Shown: positions 1 to 9,276 of the stretch, piece by piece
Position numbering within the stretch: position 1 is the first letter of the stretch
How the letters are laid out: the number at the start of each line of letters is the position of its first letter
From: Sphingomonas sp. Leaf22
GTDB taxonomy: Bacteria; Pseudomonadota; Alphaproteobacteria; Sphingomonadales; Sphingomonadaceae
Direction of reading: 5' to 3'
DNA length: 64,000 bases
Assembly (NCBI RefSeq): GCF_001421715.1
Contig: NZ_LMKP01000012.1
Coordinates: 166,501 to 230,500 of the forward strand
Program-made: the position numbers and the translations under genes
The notes under the pieces: model-generated
The model's input: only the letters and a program-made list of their open reading frames with translations
Database searches by the model: none
What the model was told of the DNA's origin: nothing

Positions 1-60
1 ACTTCGGCCATCGCTCCTCAACCGTTCGGGTGCGTAACGAGTTCCGGTGGTTGCGTTCGG

Positions 61-79
61 CCCCTATCCGGGTTAGGGG
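61..79 (+). terminator. Hairpin in the rpmI leader
   Basis: A short stem pairs CCCCTA with TAGGGG around a 7-nt loop, in the leader about 90 nt before rpmI. It could be a terminator of an upstream gene (infC is usual before rpmI but is not visible here) or part of an L20-type autoregulatory leader. There is no long T-run, so the role is open. Confidence 0.35.
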
Positions 80-168
80 CGCGCTCTTTCCACGACTCCG
101 AAGGGATTCGCCCGGCCATCTGGGGCTGCCGCGGCAATCCGCACGTCGTGATTTTTGAGGAGACCAAA

Positions 169-372
169 ATGCCCAAGCTCAAGACCAAGAGCGGCGTCAA
201 GAAGCGCTTCAAGCTCACCGCCACCGGCAAGATCAAGCACGGTGTCGCAGGCAAGCGCCACCGCCTGATCTCGCACAACGCGAAGTATATCCGCCAGAAT
301 CGCGGGACTTCGGTCCTGGCCGACGCCGACACCGCCCGTGTCAAGGCGTGGGCGCCCTACGGCCTTCGTTAA
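169..372 (+). CDS. rpmI: 50S ribosomal protein L35
   Basis: Structural protein of the large ribosomal subunit, 67 residues, the usual family size. The N-terminus MPKLKTKSGVKKRFK and the internal GKRHRLISHNAKYIRQNRG block are diagnostic. The ATG at 169 is chosen over an upstream in-frame GTG (148) because it gives the family N-terminus and follows a GAGGAG-type ribosome binding site at about 157-162. It is followed 13 nt downstream by rplT, the conserved rpmI-rplT pair, so the two are co-transcribed. Confidence 0.97.
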   Translation: MPKLKTKSGVKKRFKLTATGKIKHGVAGKRHRLISHNAKYIRQNRGTSVLADADTARVKAWAPYGLR

Positions 373-385
373 GGAGTACTGAGCA

Positions 386-757
386 ATGGCACGCATCAAA
401 CGCGGCACGACCACCAAGGCGAAGCACAAGCGGATTTTGGATCAGGCGAAGGGCTATTATGGCCGTCGCAAGAACACCATCCGCATCGCGCGCCAGGCCG
501 TCGAAAAGGCCGGCCAGTACGCCTATCGCGACCGCAAGGTTAAGAAGCGCACGTTCCGCGGCCTGTGGATCCAGCGTATCAACGCCGGTGTCCGGGCGGA
601 AGGCATCACCTATTCGCAGTTCATGCACGGCTGCAAACTGGCGGGGATCGAACTGGACCGAAAGGTCCTGGCCGATATCGCGATGCACGAGGAAGCCGCC
701 TTCAAGGCGATTGTCGCGCAGGCGAAGGCCGCCCTGCCGGAACAGGCCGCCGCGTAA
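386..757 (+). CDS. rplT: 50S ribosomal protein L20
   Basis: Large-subunit assembly protein that binds 23S rRNA; in many bacteria it also represses its own operon. It has 123 residues, normal length. It begins [18 protein letters not shown] and carries the basic helical N-terminal half and the [12 protein letters not shown] block typical of L20. It has AAGGAG upstream (372-377) and sits right after rpmI. A strong T-tailed hairpin follows at 789-820. Confidence 0.97.
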   Translation: MARIKRGTTTKAKHKRILDQAKGYYGRRKNTIRIARQAVEKAGQYAYRDRKVKKRTFRGLWIQRINAGVRAEGITYSQFMHGCKLAGIELDRKVLADIAMHEEAAFKAIVAQAKAALPEQAAA

Positions 758-788
758 CACGCTGCGGTTCCGGTTTGCGGGATGAAAG

Positions 789-820
789 ACGCCGGTGGGG
801 TAACCCGCCGGCGTTTTTTT
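789..820 (+). terminator. Intrinsic terminator after rplT
   Basis: A GC-rich stem (ACGCCGG paired with CCGGCGT, extended by GGG/CCC across one mismatch) is followed directly by seven T residues. This classic rho-independent signal ends the rpmI-rplT transcript. Confidence 0.9.
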
Positions 821-836
821 GTTTGGTGCAAACCTC

Positions 837-939
837 GTCATCCCGGCGGAGGCCGGGATCCATGGATACGCGACGCCAGCGATGGCGCGATCCGTTAGCC
901 GCACCCCGTCCATGGATCCCGACTTTCGTCGGGATGACG
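837..939. repeat. Palindromic intergenic repeat, family C (copy 1)
   Basis: Two arms of about 30 bp form a long inverted repeat: the left begins GTCATCCCGGCGGAGGCCGG and the right ends CGTCGGGATGAC, both carrying TCCATGGAT inside. The same design (GTCATnCCCGCG...GGAATCCATGGA and its complement) recurs at 58661-58756. The element extends an open reading frame upstream of the GIY-YIG gene, but that extension is repeat sequence and not protein. Confidence 0.8.
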
Positions 940-959
940 GTTGGGTTAGTGTAACGTTC

Positions 960-1274
960 GTGAAATCCGTCCGCGAACCCTGCGTCTATATCGTCGCCAG
1001 CGGACGGCACGGCACCCTCTACACCGGCGTTACCAGCGACCTGATCCAGCACGTCTATCAACACCGGGCCGGTACGTTCAACGGTTTCTCCCGGCGGAAC
1101 AACTGCCACCGTCTCGTCTGGTTCGAACGGCACGAAACCATGGAAACCGCCATCCAGCGGGAAAAGCGGATCAAGGAATGGCAGCATAACTGGAAGCTCA
1201 CGCTGATCGAAACTACCAACCCCCACTGGTCCGACCTCGCCACGGGGCTAGGCTTCGTCGCCGTTCCGCAATAA
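960..1274 (+). CDS. GIY-YIG nuclease domain protein (UPF0213-like)
   Basis: Small single-domain member of the GIY-YIG endonuclease superfamily, 104 residues from the GTG at 960. The VYIV strand and the LYTGVTSDL segment form the GIY-YIG core (residues about 9-26). QREKRIKEW near residues 65-73 carries the conserved Glu and Lys of this subgroup. Family function is poorly known; a DNA nuclease or repair role is inferred from the fold only. The GTG start is chosen because all upstream in-frame sequence lies in a palindromic repeat. It ends 33 nt before pheS. Confidence 0.8.
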   Translation: MKSVREPCVYIVASGRHGTLYTGVTSDLIQHVYQHRAGTFNGFSRRNNCHRLVWFERHETMETAIQREKRIKEWQHNWKLTLIETTNPHWSDLATGLGFVAVPQ

Positions 1275-1307
1275 AGCCGGTCGCCTATCCCGACACCCGG
1301 AGCGACC

Positions 1308-2477
1308 GTGACCCCCGATCTCGACCAAATGCGTGCCGACCTGCTCGCCGCCATCGATGCTTCCGCAGGGATCGATGCGCTGGAGGCGGTGCGGGTGCAT
1401 GCGCTGGGCAAGCAGGGGGCGATCACCGGCCTGCTCAAGACACTCGGTGCCCTGTCGCCCGAGGAACGCCAGACCGTGGCGCCCGGCATCCACGCCCTGC
1501 GCGAGGCGGTGACGCATGCGATCGGCGCGCGCAAGGCCGATCTGGAAGCGCGGGCGCTGGCCGCCAGGCTGGCGAGCGAGCGCGTCGACCTGACGCTTCC
1601 GGTCGACCGGCCTGCGGCGGGCGGGGTGCATCCGGTCGCGCAGGTCATGGACGAACTAGCCGAGATTTTTGCCGATCTGGGCTTCGCGGTCGCGACGGGT
1701 CCCGAGATCGAGGACGACTGGCACAACTTCACCGCGCTCAATATCCCGGAGACGCATCCGGCGCGAGCGATGCATGACACGTTCTACGCGCAGCGCCGAA
1801 GCCCGCAGGGCGAGGAAACCGCGAGCGCGGCCGGCGCTGCCCAAGCAGCGTCCGACGACGGTGGCTCCGCCACCGGCGCGCCCGAACGCTACGTTCTGAG
1901 AACGCATACGAGTCCGGTCCAGATCCGCACGATGATGGCACAGCAACCCCCGATCCGCATCATCGCGCCGGGCCGGGTCTATCGCAGCGATTCGGATGCC
2001 ACCCACACGCCGATGTTCCACCAGATCGAAGGGCTGGTGATCGATCGCGGCATCCATATGGGGCATCTCAAATGGACGCTGGAGACGTTCCTGAAAGCCT
2101 ATTTCGAGCGCGACGACATCGTGCTGCGGCTGCGGCCCAGCTATTTCCCGTTCACCGAACCGTCGGCGGAGGTCGATATCGGCTACACGCTGGAAAAGGG
2201 CCGGCGCGTCGTCGGTGGTGATCCGGCCAAGGGCAATGGTGGCTGGATGGAAGTGCTGGGCAGCGGCATGGTCCACCCGAAAGTCATTGAGGCGTGCGGG
2301 CTGGACCCGAACGAGTGGCAGGGTTTCGCGTTCGGCACCGGCGTCGACCGGCTGGCGATGCTGAAATACGGCATGGACGACCTGCGTCCGTTCTTTGACG
2401 GCGATCTGCGCTGGCTGAAACATTATGGATTCTCGGCGCTGGACGTGCCCACGCTGTCGGGGGGAGTGACGGCATGA
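1308..2477 (+). CDS. pheS: Phenylalanine--tRNA ligase alpha subunit
   Basis: Catalytic subunit of the alpha2beta2 enzyme that charges tRNA-Phe. Residues 1-85 form the N-terminal coiled-coil arm. The class II core follows, with motif 2 around [20 protein letters not shown] and motif 3 in [22 protein letters not shown] start. At 389 residues it is roughly 25-30 longer than usual: an Ala/Gly/Ser-rich insertion of about 31 residues (162-192) separates MHDTFYA from [13 protein letters not shown], which are normally nearly adjacent. The last codons overlap pheT by 4 bp (ATGA), indicating translational coupling. Confidence 0.96.
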   Translation: MTPDLDQMRADLLAAIDASAGIDALEAVRVHALGKQGAITGLLKTLGALSPEERQTVAPGIHALREAVTHAIGARKADLEARALAARLASERVDLTLPVDRPAAGGVHPVAQVMDELAEIFADLGFAVATGPEIEDDWHNFTALNIPETHPARAMHDTFYAQRRSPQGEETASAAGAAQAASDDGGSATGAPERYVLRTHTSPVQIRTMMAQQPPIRIIAPGRVYRSDSDATHTPMFHQIEGLVIDRGIHMGHLKWTLETFLKAYFERDDIVLRLRPSYFPFTEPSAEVDIGYTLEKGRRVVGGDPAKGNGGWMEVLGSGMVHPKVIEACGLDPNEWQGFAFGTGVDRLAMLKYGMDDLRPFFDGDLRWLKHYGFSALDVPTLSGGVTA

Positions 2478-4837
2478 AGTTCACCTTTGGCTGGCTGAAG
2501 CAGCATCTCGACACCGAAGCTTCGCTCGACACGATCCTCGATGGGCTGACCCGGATCGGGCTGGAGGTCGAGGGCGTCGAGAATCCGGGCGAGAAGCTCG
2601 CCGCGTTCCGCGTTGCGCGTGTGTTGAGTGCCGAGCGGCATCCGCAGGCGGACAAGTTGCAGGTGCTGTCGGTTGATGCCGGCGACGGCCCGTTGCAGGT
2701 CGTATGCGGCGCGCCCAATGCCCGCGCGGGACTGGTCGGCGTGTTCGGGATGCCGGGCGCGACGGTGCCGGCCAACGGCATGGTGCTGAAGGTCGCGGCG
2801 ATCCGCGGCGTCGAATCGAACGGCATGATGTGTTCGACCCGCGAGTTGGAACTGGGCGAGGATCATGACGGGATCATCGAACTGCCGGACGATGCGCCGG
2901 TCGGCACCCCCTTCCCCGCCTATGCCGGACTGGACGACCCGGTCATCGACGTCAGCATCACCCCGAACCGACAGGATTGCATGGGGGTGCGCGGGATTGC
3001 ACGCGATCTGGCGGCGGCGGGCTATGGCACGTTGAGGCCGCTGGCGGTGCCGGCGGTCGCGGGCGAGGGTAACGGCCCCGACGTGCGGGTCGAGGACGCC
3101 GATGGCTGTCCGGCTTTCTATGCGCAGGCGGTGCGCGGCCTCACCAATGGCGAATCGCCCGACTGGATGCGCAAGCGGCTGAACGCGATCGGGCAGAAGC
3201 CGATCTCGACGCTGGTCGACATTACCAATTATGTGATGTTCGATCTGGGGCGGCCGCTGCACGTCTATGATCTGACCAAGCTGAACGGCGGGCTGGTCGC
3301 GCGGCAGGCGGTTGCCGGCGAGAGCGTCGTGGCGCTCAACGGCAAGTCGTACACGCTGGCCGGCGGCGAGACGGTAATCGCCGACGATTCAGCGGTGCAC
3401 GATATCGGCGGGATCATGGGCGGCGAGCATTCGGGCGTGTCGGCGACGACCACCGACGTGCTGATCGAATGCGCGTATTTCACCCCCGAGGCGATCGCGC
3501 GGACGGGGCAGAAACTGGCGCTGACCAGCGATGCGCGGACGCGGTTCGAACGCGGGGTCGATCCGGCGTTCCTCGACGACGGGCTGGCCATCGCGACCGA
3601 TTATGTGCTGCAACTGTGCGGCGGGACCGCCAGCGGCGTGACGAAGGCGGGATCGCCGCCGGTCGCGCCGCGCACCATCACGCATCAACCGCAGCGGGTG
3701 GCGACGCTGGGCGGGCTGGATGTGGCCGAGGACCGGCAGCGCGAGATTCTCGAACGGCTGGGCTTCACGGTCGGTGACGGCTGGCAGGTGACCGTGCCGT
3801 CGTGGCGGCGCGATATCGACGGGACCGCCGATCTGGTCGAGGAAGTGATCCGGATCGAAGGGCTCGACAAGGTCCCCTCGACGCCGCTCGATCGGCCCGC
3901 AGGCGTGGCGGTGCCGACCGCGACCCCCGAGCAGAAGCTGGAGCGTCGCATCCGGCGTGCAGCCGCCGCGCGCGGGCTGGCCGAGGCGATTACGTGGAGC
4001 TTCATTGCCGAGGACGAGGCCGCACCGTTCGGCGGCGGCGCGTGGGAGGTCGTCAATCCGATCGCCAACGACATGCGGATCATGCGGCCGTCGCTGTTGC
4101 CCGGTCTGCTGAGTGCGGCGGGTCGCAACCTGAAGCGCGGCCAGTCGAGCGTGAAGCTGTTCGAGATCGGCCGGCGCTATCTGGCCGATGCCGAGCGGAT
4201 GACGCTGGGCATCGTGTTCGCGGGCGAGCGTGCCCCGCGTGGCTGGCGCGGCGGCAAGGCGCAGGGTTTCGACGCGTTCGATGCCAAGGGTGAGTTGCTG
4301 GCGCTGCTGGAAGCGGCGGGTGCGCCGGTCGGCAATCTGCAGGTGATGGACGCGCCGGGCGACGTCTATCATCCCGGACAATCGGCGACGCTTCGGCTGG
4401 GGCCGAAGACGGTGCTAGCGAGCTTCGGCGTGCTGCATCCGACCATCGCCAAGGCGTTCGACCTGCCCGCGGGGACGGTCGCGGGCGAGCTGTATCTCGA
4501 CGCGCTGCCGGCCAAGCGCGGTGGCGGCGCGATGCGCTCGGCCTATGCGCCACCGGCGTTGCAGGCGGTGACGCGCGACTTCGCGTTCGTGGTGGCCGAC
4601 AGTGTGACCGGCGACCAGCTGGTGCGGGCGGTGCGCGGCGCGGACAAGGCGGCGATCGTCGATGCGCGGCTGTTCGACGTGTTCGCAGGCGCTGGCGTCG
4701 AGCCGGGGCACAAGAGCCTTGCCATCGAGGTGACGTTGCAGCCGGGGGCGAAGAGCTTCACCGATGCGGAGTTGAAGGCGATTTCGGACAAGATCGTCGC
4801 TGCGGCGACCAAGATCGGCGGGAGCCTGCGCGCATGA
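2474..4837 (+). CDS. pheT: Phenylalanine--tRNA ligase beta subunit
   Basis: Partner of PheS, 787 residues, normal length. Domains in order: N-terminal tRNA-binding OB fold (about 40-150, with [13 protein letters not shown] and [17 protein letters not shown]), B3/B4 editing region (about 210-390), B5 domain (about 400-475), catalytic-like domain, and a C-terminal ferredoxin-fold anticodon-binding domain (about 693-787, starting near [13 protein letters not shown]). It overlaps pheS by 4 bp at the start and the mutarotase gene by 4 bp at the end, so all three form one operon. Confidence 0.96.
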   Translation: MKFTFGWLKQHLDTEASLDTILDGLTRIGLEVEGVENPGEKLAAFRVARVLSAERHPQADKLQVLSVDAGDGPLQVVCGAPNARAGLVGVFGMPGATVPANGMVLKVAAIRGVESNGMMCSTRELELGEDHDGIIELPDDAPVGTPFPAYAGLDDPVIDVSITPNRQDCMGVRGIARDLAAAGYGTLRPLAVPAVAGEGNGPDVRVEDADGCPAFYAQAVRGLTNGESPDWMRKRLNAIGQKPISTLVDITNYVMFDLGRPLHVYDLTKLNGGLVARQAVAGESVVALNGKSYTLAGGETVIADDSAVHDIGGIMGGEHSGVSATTTDVLIECAYFTPEAIARTGQKLALTSDARTRFERGVDPAFLDDGLAIATDYVLQLCGGTASGVTKAGSPPVAPRTITHQPQRVATLGGLDVAEDRQREILERLGFTVGDGWQVTVPSWRRDIDGTADLVEEVIRIEGLDKVPSTPLDRPAGVAVPTATPEQKLERRIRRAAAARGLAEAITWSFIAEDEAAPFGGGAWEVVNPIANDMRIMRPSLLPGLLSAAGRNLKRGQSSVKLFEIGRRYLADAERMTLGIVFAGERAPRGWRGGKAQGFDAFDAKGELLALLEAAGAPVGNLQVMDAPGDVYHPGQSATLRLGPKTVLASFGVLHPTIAKAFDLPAGTVAGELYLDALPAKRGGGAMRSAYAPPALQAVTRDFAFVVADSVTGDQLVRAVRGADKAAIVDARLFDVFAGAGVEPGHKSLAIEVTLQPGAKSFTDAELKAISDKIVAAATKIGGSLRA

Positions 4838-5703
4838 CCGTGATTCTGACCAATGGCACGCTGACCGTGGCGGTCGAACCGCTGGGGGCCGAACTGCATT
4901 CGATCAAGGACCGGCAAGGCCGCGAGCTGATGACCAATGCCGATCCGGCGTACTGGACCGGCCATGCGCCTATTCTGTTCCCGATCATCGGCGCGGTGCA
5001 GGGCGATGAATATCGCGTCGACGGAACGACCTATCCGATGGCCAAGCACGGCTTTGCGCGGCGGCGGAAGTTTACGAAGGTTGCACATAGCGACACATTC
5101 GTGCGGTTCGAGCTGACCGACGATGAAGAGACGCGCGCCGTCTATCCGTTCGCGTTCATGCTCCACGTGGAACATCGGCTGGAGGGGGCGACGCTCCATA
5201 CCGAGGTGACGGTGACCAATAGCGGCGACCGCGACCTGCCGGCGAGCATCGGCTTTCATCCGGCATTCGCATGGCCGCTGCCGTACGGGCGGCCCCGCGC
5301 GGACCATCGGATGGTATTTTCGAATGCCGAAGTTGGCACGGTCGCCGCGATTGCCGATAATGGCACGATCGCGGCGGAGCGGCGGCCCGATCCGGTCGTG
5401 GACCGGGTGTTGACGCTGACCGACGATCTGTTCGCGCGCGATGCGCTGGTTTTCGATCCGGTTCGAAGCAGTTGGGTGCGGTATGGGGCCGAGGACGGTC
5501 CGCAGTTGCGGGTCGATTTTCCGGGGATGCCGAAGCTGGGCATCTGGACGAAGCCGGGTGCCAGCTTCGTGTGTATCGAGCCGTGGGACGGGATTGCCGA
5601 CCCGGAGGGGTTTGCGGGCGATATCTTCGACAAGCCGGGGATCAACCGGGTCTCGCCGGGGCAGTCGCATCGGGCGGCGATGTCGGTGACGTTGGAAGGT
5701 TGA
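4834..5703 (+). CDS. Aldose 1-epimerase family protein (LacX-like)
   Basis: Predicted cytosolic sugar mutarotase, 289 residues, one beta-sandwich domain. Family marks are the KHGFAR block near residue 70, GFHPAFAWPLP near 140, and a C-terminal IEPWDGIADP segment supplying the catalytic Glu. It is the LacX-like subgroup and not classical GalM; its substrate cannot be told. The ATGA overlap with pheT puts it under the pheST promoter, an odd partner with no known functional link. A weak parS-like 16-mer lies inside it at 5159-5174. Confidence 0.85.
   Translation: MTVILTNGTLTVAVEPLGAELHSIKDRQGRELMTNADPAYWTGHAPILFPIIGAVQGDEYRVDGTTYPMAKHGFARRRKFTKVAHSDTFVRFELTDDEETRAVYPFAFMLHVEHRLEGATLHTEVTVTNSGDRDLPASIGFHPAFAWPLPYGRPRADHRMVFSNAEVGTVAAIADNGTIAAERRPDPVVDRVLTLTDDLFARDALVFDPVRSSWVRYGAEDGPQLRVDFPGMPKLGIWTKPGASFVCIEPWDGIADPEGFAGDIFDKPGINRVSPGQSHRAAMSVTLEG
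5159..5174. other. parS-like site, degenerate
   Basis: The 16-mer TGCTCCACGTGGAACA differs at one position from a perfect TGTTCCACGTGGAACA palindrome. It lies inside the mutarotase gene, where it encodes part of MLHVEHR. It is the weakest and most distant of the parS-like sites here; chance or coding constraint could explain it. Confidence 0.4.
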
Positions 5704-5940
5704 TTTTCACGCGAAGGCGCGAGGACGCTAGGAAGGTAGATTTCGCGCAGAGGCGCGGAGGCGCAGAGGGGTCGCGTCCGCGGTGAGGCTTCGCCGCGAC
5801 AGCGGCTTTCTTGCCCGTTGCAGCGAATAAAGGGTCTGCCGGACGCACCCGGTCGCTGCAAACGCAACCTCTCTGCGCCTCTGCGCCTCTGCGCGAAATC
5901 TGCCTTGTTTCTTCCTTCGCGCCTTCGCGTGAACCCGCCT
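5704..5940. repeat. Palindromic intergenic repeat, family A (copy 1)
   Basis: A left arm (TTTCACGCGAAGGCGCGAGG, then CGCGCAGAGGCGCGGAGGCG) and an inverted right arm (CTCTGCGCCTCTGCGCGAAA, then CCTTCGCGCCTTCGCGTGAA) flank a core of about 100 bp. The core here is unrelated to the family B element found between the same arms at 7.7 and 12.4 kb. It fills the gap between the mutarotase and prfC; open frames over it are not credible genes. Confidence 0.75.
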
Positions 5941-6004
5941 TCCTCTTCCCCCCTCGCACGAAGCCAAACTTGCCGCCTCCCCCGCCCCACACTAAAGGCC
6001 GGCG

Positions 6005-7576
6005 ATGGACCATATTTCCGATCGCCGCACCTTTGCGATCATTTCCCACCCCGACGCCGGCAAGACCACGCTGACCGAAAAGCTGCTGCTGTTCGGCGGT
6101 GCGATCCATTTGGCGGGCGAGGTCAAGGCACGCGGGGCCGCGCGGCGGGCGCGGTCGGACTGGATGAAGATCGAGCAGCAGCGCGGGATTTCGGTCACGT
6201 CGTCGGTGATGACGTTCGAACGCAACGGCCTGACCTTCAACCTGCTCGACACGCCGGGCCATGAGGATTTCAGCGAAGACACCTATCGCACGCTGACCGC
6301 GGTCGATTCGGCGGTGATGGTGATCGACGCGGCGAAGGGCATCGAGCCGCAGACGCGCAAGCTGTTCGAAGTATGCCGGCTGCGCAGCGTGCCGATCATC
6401 ACCTTCGTCAACAAGGTCGATCGCGAAGGGCGCGATCCGTTCGCGCTGCTCGATGAAGTCGCCGACATGCTGCAATTGGACGTGTGTCCCATGACATGGC
6501 CGGCGGGCATGGGCGGCCAGTTCGAGGGCATCTACGACCTGGTCGACAATCGGCTGTTGCAGCCCGAGGTCGGGACCAAGGATTTTCAGGGCAAGGTCGA
6601 ACAGTTCACCGGGCTGGACGACGATCGCATCGATACGGTGCTGTCCCCGGAAGGGGCCGAGCGGCTGCGCGAAGAGGCCGAACTGGCGACCGGCGGCTAT
6701 GCCAGCTTCGACGTCGGGGCGTATCGCGCGGGCGACCTGACCCCGGTCTATTTCGGGTCGGCATTGAAGGAGTTCGGCGTCGATTCGCTGATCGACGCGA
6801 TCGCGCGCCACGCCCCCCCGCCCCGCCCGCAGCCCGCCGAACCCGCCCCGGTCGATCCGACCGACGACCGCGTGACGGGATTCGTGTTCAAGGTGCAGGC
6901 GAACATGGACCCCAATCACCGCGACCGGATCGCGTTCATGCGGCTGTGTTCGGGCATTTTCAAACGCGGCATGAAACTGACCCCGACCGGCCATGGCAAG
7001 CCGATCGCGATCCATTCGCCGATCCTGTTCTTCGCGCGCGAACGCGAACTGGCCGACGAGGCCTATCCGGGCGACATCATCGGTATCCCCAACCACGGGA
7101 CGCTTCGGGTCGGCGATACGCTGTCGGAGCGGGCTGACGTGCGCTTCACCGGGCTGCCGAACTTCGCGCCGGAAATCCTGCGGCGCGTGGTGCTGAAGGA
7201 CCCGACCAAGACCAAGCAGTTGCGCAAAGCCTTGGACGACATGGCCGAGGAAGGCGTCACGCAGGTCTTCTATCCCGATATCGGGTCGAACTGGGTCATC
7301 GGCGTGGTCGGGCAGTTGCAGTTGGAAGTGCTGCTGAGCCGGCTGGAGGTCGAATACAAGGTCGCGGCGGGGCTGGAAATGGCGCCGTTCGAGACGGCGC
7401 GCTGGATTTCGGCGGGCGATCCGGTGGATTTGAAAGCGTTCACCGATCTGCACCGGAGCGCGATGGCGAAGGATCGCGACGGGAACCCGGTGTTTCTGGC
7501 GAAGAGTGCGTGGGAGGTCGGGTATATCGCCGATCGCTATTCGAAGGTGACGTTCGCGGCGACGCGGGAGCGGTAG
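6005..7576 (+). CDS. prfC: Peptide chain release factor 3
   Basis: Translational GTPase that recycles RF1 and RF2 after termination, 523 residues, typical length. G1 is SHPDAGKTTLTEKLL (residues 14-28), switch II is DTPGHEDF (about 82-89), and NKVD (about 136-139) gives G4. Residues about 290-390 form the beta-barrel domain II and the rest is the RF3 C-terminal domain. DWMKIEQQRGISVTSS is the RF3/EF-G switch I block. It appears to be a single-gene unit flanked by family A repeats. Confidence 0.95.
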   Translation: MDHISDRRTFAIISHPDAGKTTLTEKLLLFGGAIHLAGEVKARGAARRARSDWMKIEQQRGISVTSSVMTFERNGLTFNLLDTPGHEDFSEDTYRTLTAVDSAVMVIDAAKGIEPQTRKLFEVCRLRSVPIITFVNKVDREGRDPFALLDEVADMLQLDVCPMTWPAGMGGQFEGIYDLVDNRLLQPEVGTKDFQGKVEQFTGLDDDRIDTVLSPEGAERLREEAELATGGYASFDVGAYRAGDLTPVYFGSALKEFGVDSLIDAIARHAPPPRPQPAEPAPVDPTDDRVTGFVFKVQANMDPNHRDRIAFMRLCSGIFKRGMKLTPTGHGKPIAIHSPILFFARERELADEAYPGDIIGIPNHGTLRVGDTLSERADVRFTGLPNFAPEILRRVVLKDPTKTKQLRKALDDMAEEGVTQVFYPDIGSNWVIGVVGQLQLEVLLSRLEVEYKVAAGLEMAPFETARWISAGDPVDLKAFTDLHRSAMAKDRDGNPVFLAKSAWEVGYIADRYSKVTFAATRER

Positions 7577-7895
7577 AGGGTTTCTCGCGAAGGCGCGAAG
7601 GGCGCGAAAAAGAAGGAATTGGTTCGCGCAGAGGCGCAGAGGCGCGGAGGACGTTGTGGTCGTGAGGACCGGCTGCGCTCCACAAGCCGAACGTTCGATA
7701 CGCGCCGCTGGCGGAGCGAATCGTAAAGGCCTCCACCCCGACCACCCTCGTCGCCCCGGACTTGATCCGGGGCCCCGCTTCTTCCTTTGCCCGGACGAAG
7801 AAGAAAGAAGCGGGACCCCGGGTCGATCCCGGGGTGACGGGTGGGGAGGTGCTCTGCGCCTCTGCGCCTCTGCGCGAAATCTACCCTTCTTCCTG
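7577..7895. repeat. Composite repeat: family A arms around a family B element
   Basis: This 327-bp gap holds no convincing gene. A family A left arm starts right after the prfC stop (CTCGCGAAGGCGCGAAGG, then GCGCAGAGGCGCAGAGGCGC) and its inverted partner lies at about 7851-7890. Between them, at about 7749-7840, is a family B hairpin: a CCCCGGACTTGATCCGGGG arm and a GGGTCGATCCCGGGGTGACG arm around paired AGAAGCGGG / CCCGCTTCT. The same A-B-A order occurs at 12.24-12.54 kb. Confidence 0.75.
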
Positions 7896-7903
7896 CGACC
7901 GGG

Positions 7904-9130
7904 TCACGCGACCCAGTCACGCTCCAAACGACGGCTCGCGAGCGCCATCAGCGCACCCGCGACCAGATACAGGCACAGCGCCGCAGCGATGGCGTAGCGC
8001 AGCGATTCGGTGCCGTAGGTCGGGGCCAGCCCCTTCGACAGCTGCCCCACGACCCAGCTGCCAAGGCCGATGCCGATCAGATTGTTGATGAGCAGGAAAC
8101 TGGCCGATGCGGTCGCGCGCATATGCGAGGGCACGAGATGCTGGACGGCGGTCAGCACGGGCCCAAGCCAGACATAGACCAGCGCCTGCGGCACCACGAA
8201 CAGGGCGAACGCCGCGAGCCAGCCGTTCGACAGCACCCCGGCGATGAACAGCGGCGTGCCGAGCGTGTAGCACAGCGCGGGCATCAGCGCGTACCAGCGC
8301 CTGTCCCGCGCCCCCAGCCGGTCGCCGAGCCAGCCGCCGATCAGGATGCCCGCCACCCCGCCGCTCAAAAGCAGCGCGCCGAAGAACTGGCCGGTCTGGA
8401 CCAGATTGAGGCCGAAGCTGCGCATCATCAGGCTGGGCATCCAGAAGCCGACGCCATAGCCGCACATCGACCCCGCCGCCGCGCCGAAGGCGAGCAGCCA
8501 GAAACTGGGTTTGCGCGCGAGAATGCCGAAGACTCGGCCGACCGGCATGTGATCGACGGCGACGGCGGCGCGCGGCGGGTCCTTCACCAACAGGCGAAAG
8601 AACGGCGCGATGACGATGCCCGCCAGCCCGACCGCGTAGAAGGCGGTGCGCCATTCGACCGCCTGCGCGATATAGCCGCCGAGCAGGACGCCGCCCGCCG
8701 CGCCCAGCGGAATGCCGAGCGAATAGATGGCGAGCGCACGGGCACGGCGTTCGGGGGGAAAGGTGTCGGCGATCAGCGCATAGGACGGGGCGACGCCCCC
8801 CGCCTCCCCCACCCCGACGCCCAGCCGGAACAGGAACATCTGCGTGAAATTCTGCGCCGTGCCGCACAGGATGGTGAAGGCGCTCCACACGGTGAGGCTG
8901 ATCGTGATGATCCATGTGCGGCTGGTGCGGTCGGCGATCAGCGCCAACGGAATCGCGAGCGTCGAATAGAGCGCGGCGAAGGCGAGGCCGCCGAGCATCC
9001 CCATCTGCCCGTCGTCGAGGCCGAGGTCGCGCTGCACCGGTTGGGCGAGAATCGCGAGAATCTGCCGGTCGAGGAAGTTGAAGCTGTAGACCAGCAGCAA
9101 CATGGCGAGGGTGATGCGGGGATTTTTCAT
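7904..9130 (-). CDS. MFS transporter (spinster-like)
   Basis: Inner-membrane secondary transporter, 408 residues with about 12 hydrophobic segments. The first segment contains SFNFLDRQILAIL and is followed by the MFS signature loop PLALIADRTSRTW. FRLGVGVGEAGGVAPSY in segment 4 is typical of the spinster-type sphingomonad MFS group. The ATG at 9130 is chosen over one 51 nt upstream because it gives a short cytosolic N-terminus (MKNPR) before segment 1. It lies downstream of a TonB receptor gene on the same strand, so the two may act in sequence on one nutrient. Substrate unknown. Confidence 0.85.
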   Translation of the reverse strand: MKNPRITLAMLLLVYSFNFLDRQILAILAQPVQRDLGLDDGQMGMLGGLAFAALYSTLAIPLALIADRTSRTWIITISLTVWSAFTILCGTAQNFTQMFLFRLGVGVGEAGGVAPSYALIADTFPPERRARALAIYSLGIPLGAAGGVLLGGYIAQAVEWRTAFYAVGLAGIVIAPFFRLLVKDPPRAAVAVDHMPVGRVFGILARKPSFWLLAFGAAAGSMCGYGVGFWMPSLMMRSFGLNLVQTGQFFGALLLSGGVAGILIGGWLGDRLGARDRRWYALMPALCYTLGTPLFIAGVLSNGWLAAFALFVVPQALVYVWLGPVLTAVQHLVPSHMRATASASFLLINNLIGIGLGSWVVGQLSKGLAPTYGTESLRYAIAAALCLYLVAGALMALASRRLERDWVA

Positions 9131-9143
9131 GCGGTTACTCAAA

Positions 9144-9276
9144 TTCCTCCCCGGCACGGGGAGGGGGACCATGCGTAGCATGGTGGAGGGGGGTCGCCAC
9201 CTCCACCAGCGTTGCGATTGGGGACAGCCCCCTCCACCAGCTTCGCTGGTCCCCCTCCCCGCGAAGCGGGGAGGAG
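9144..9276. repeat. Palindromic intergenic repeat, family E
   Basis: An inverted repeat of the form CTCCCCGGCACGGGGAGGGG ... CCCCTCCCCGCGAAGCGGGG, with inner arms pairing GGTGGAGGGGG and CCCCCTCCACC, fills the gap between the MFS and TonB receptor genes. It may end transcription of the receptor gene and so lower expression of the MFS gene, but that is inference. Confidence 0.7.

Noticed and set aside
1..168. 3' end of infC at the window start
   Set aside because: infC is expected before rpmI, but no frame in the first bases gives a recognisable IF3 C-terminus, so it is not annotated.
5811..6264. Open frames across the repeats before prfC with peptides such as SAPLRLCAKSALF
   Set aside because: These are translations of family A palindromes and recur at other intergenic repeats in the window; not genes.
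7841..9178. Open frame of 445 codons opposite the MFS gene
   Set aside because: The minus-strand frame has 12 membrane segments and family motifs; the plus-strand frame is charged low-complexity sequence and runs into repeats.
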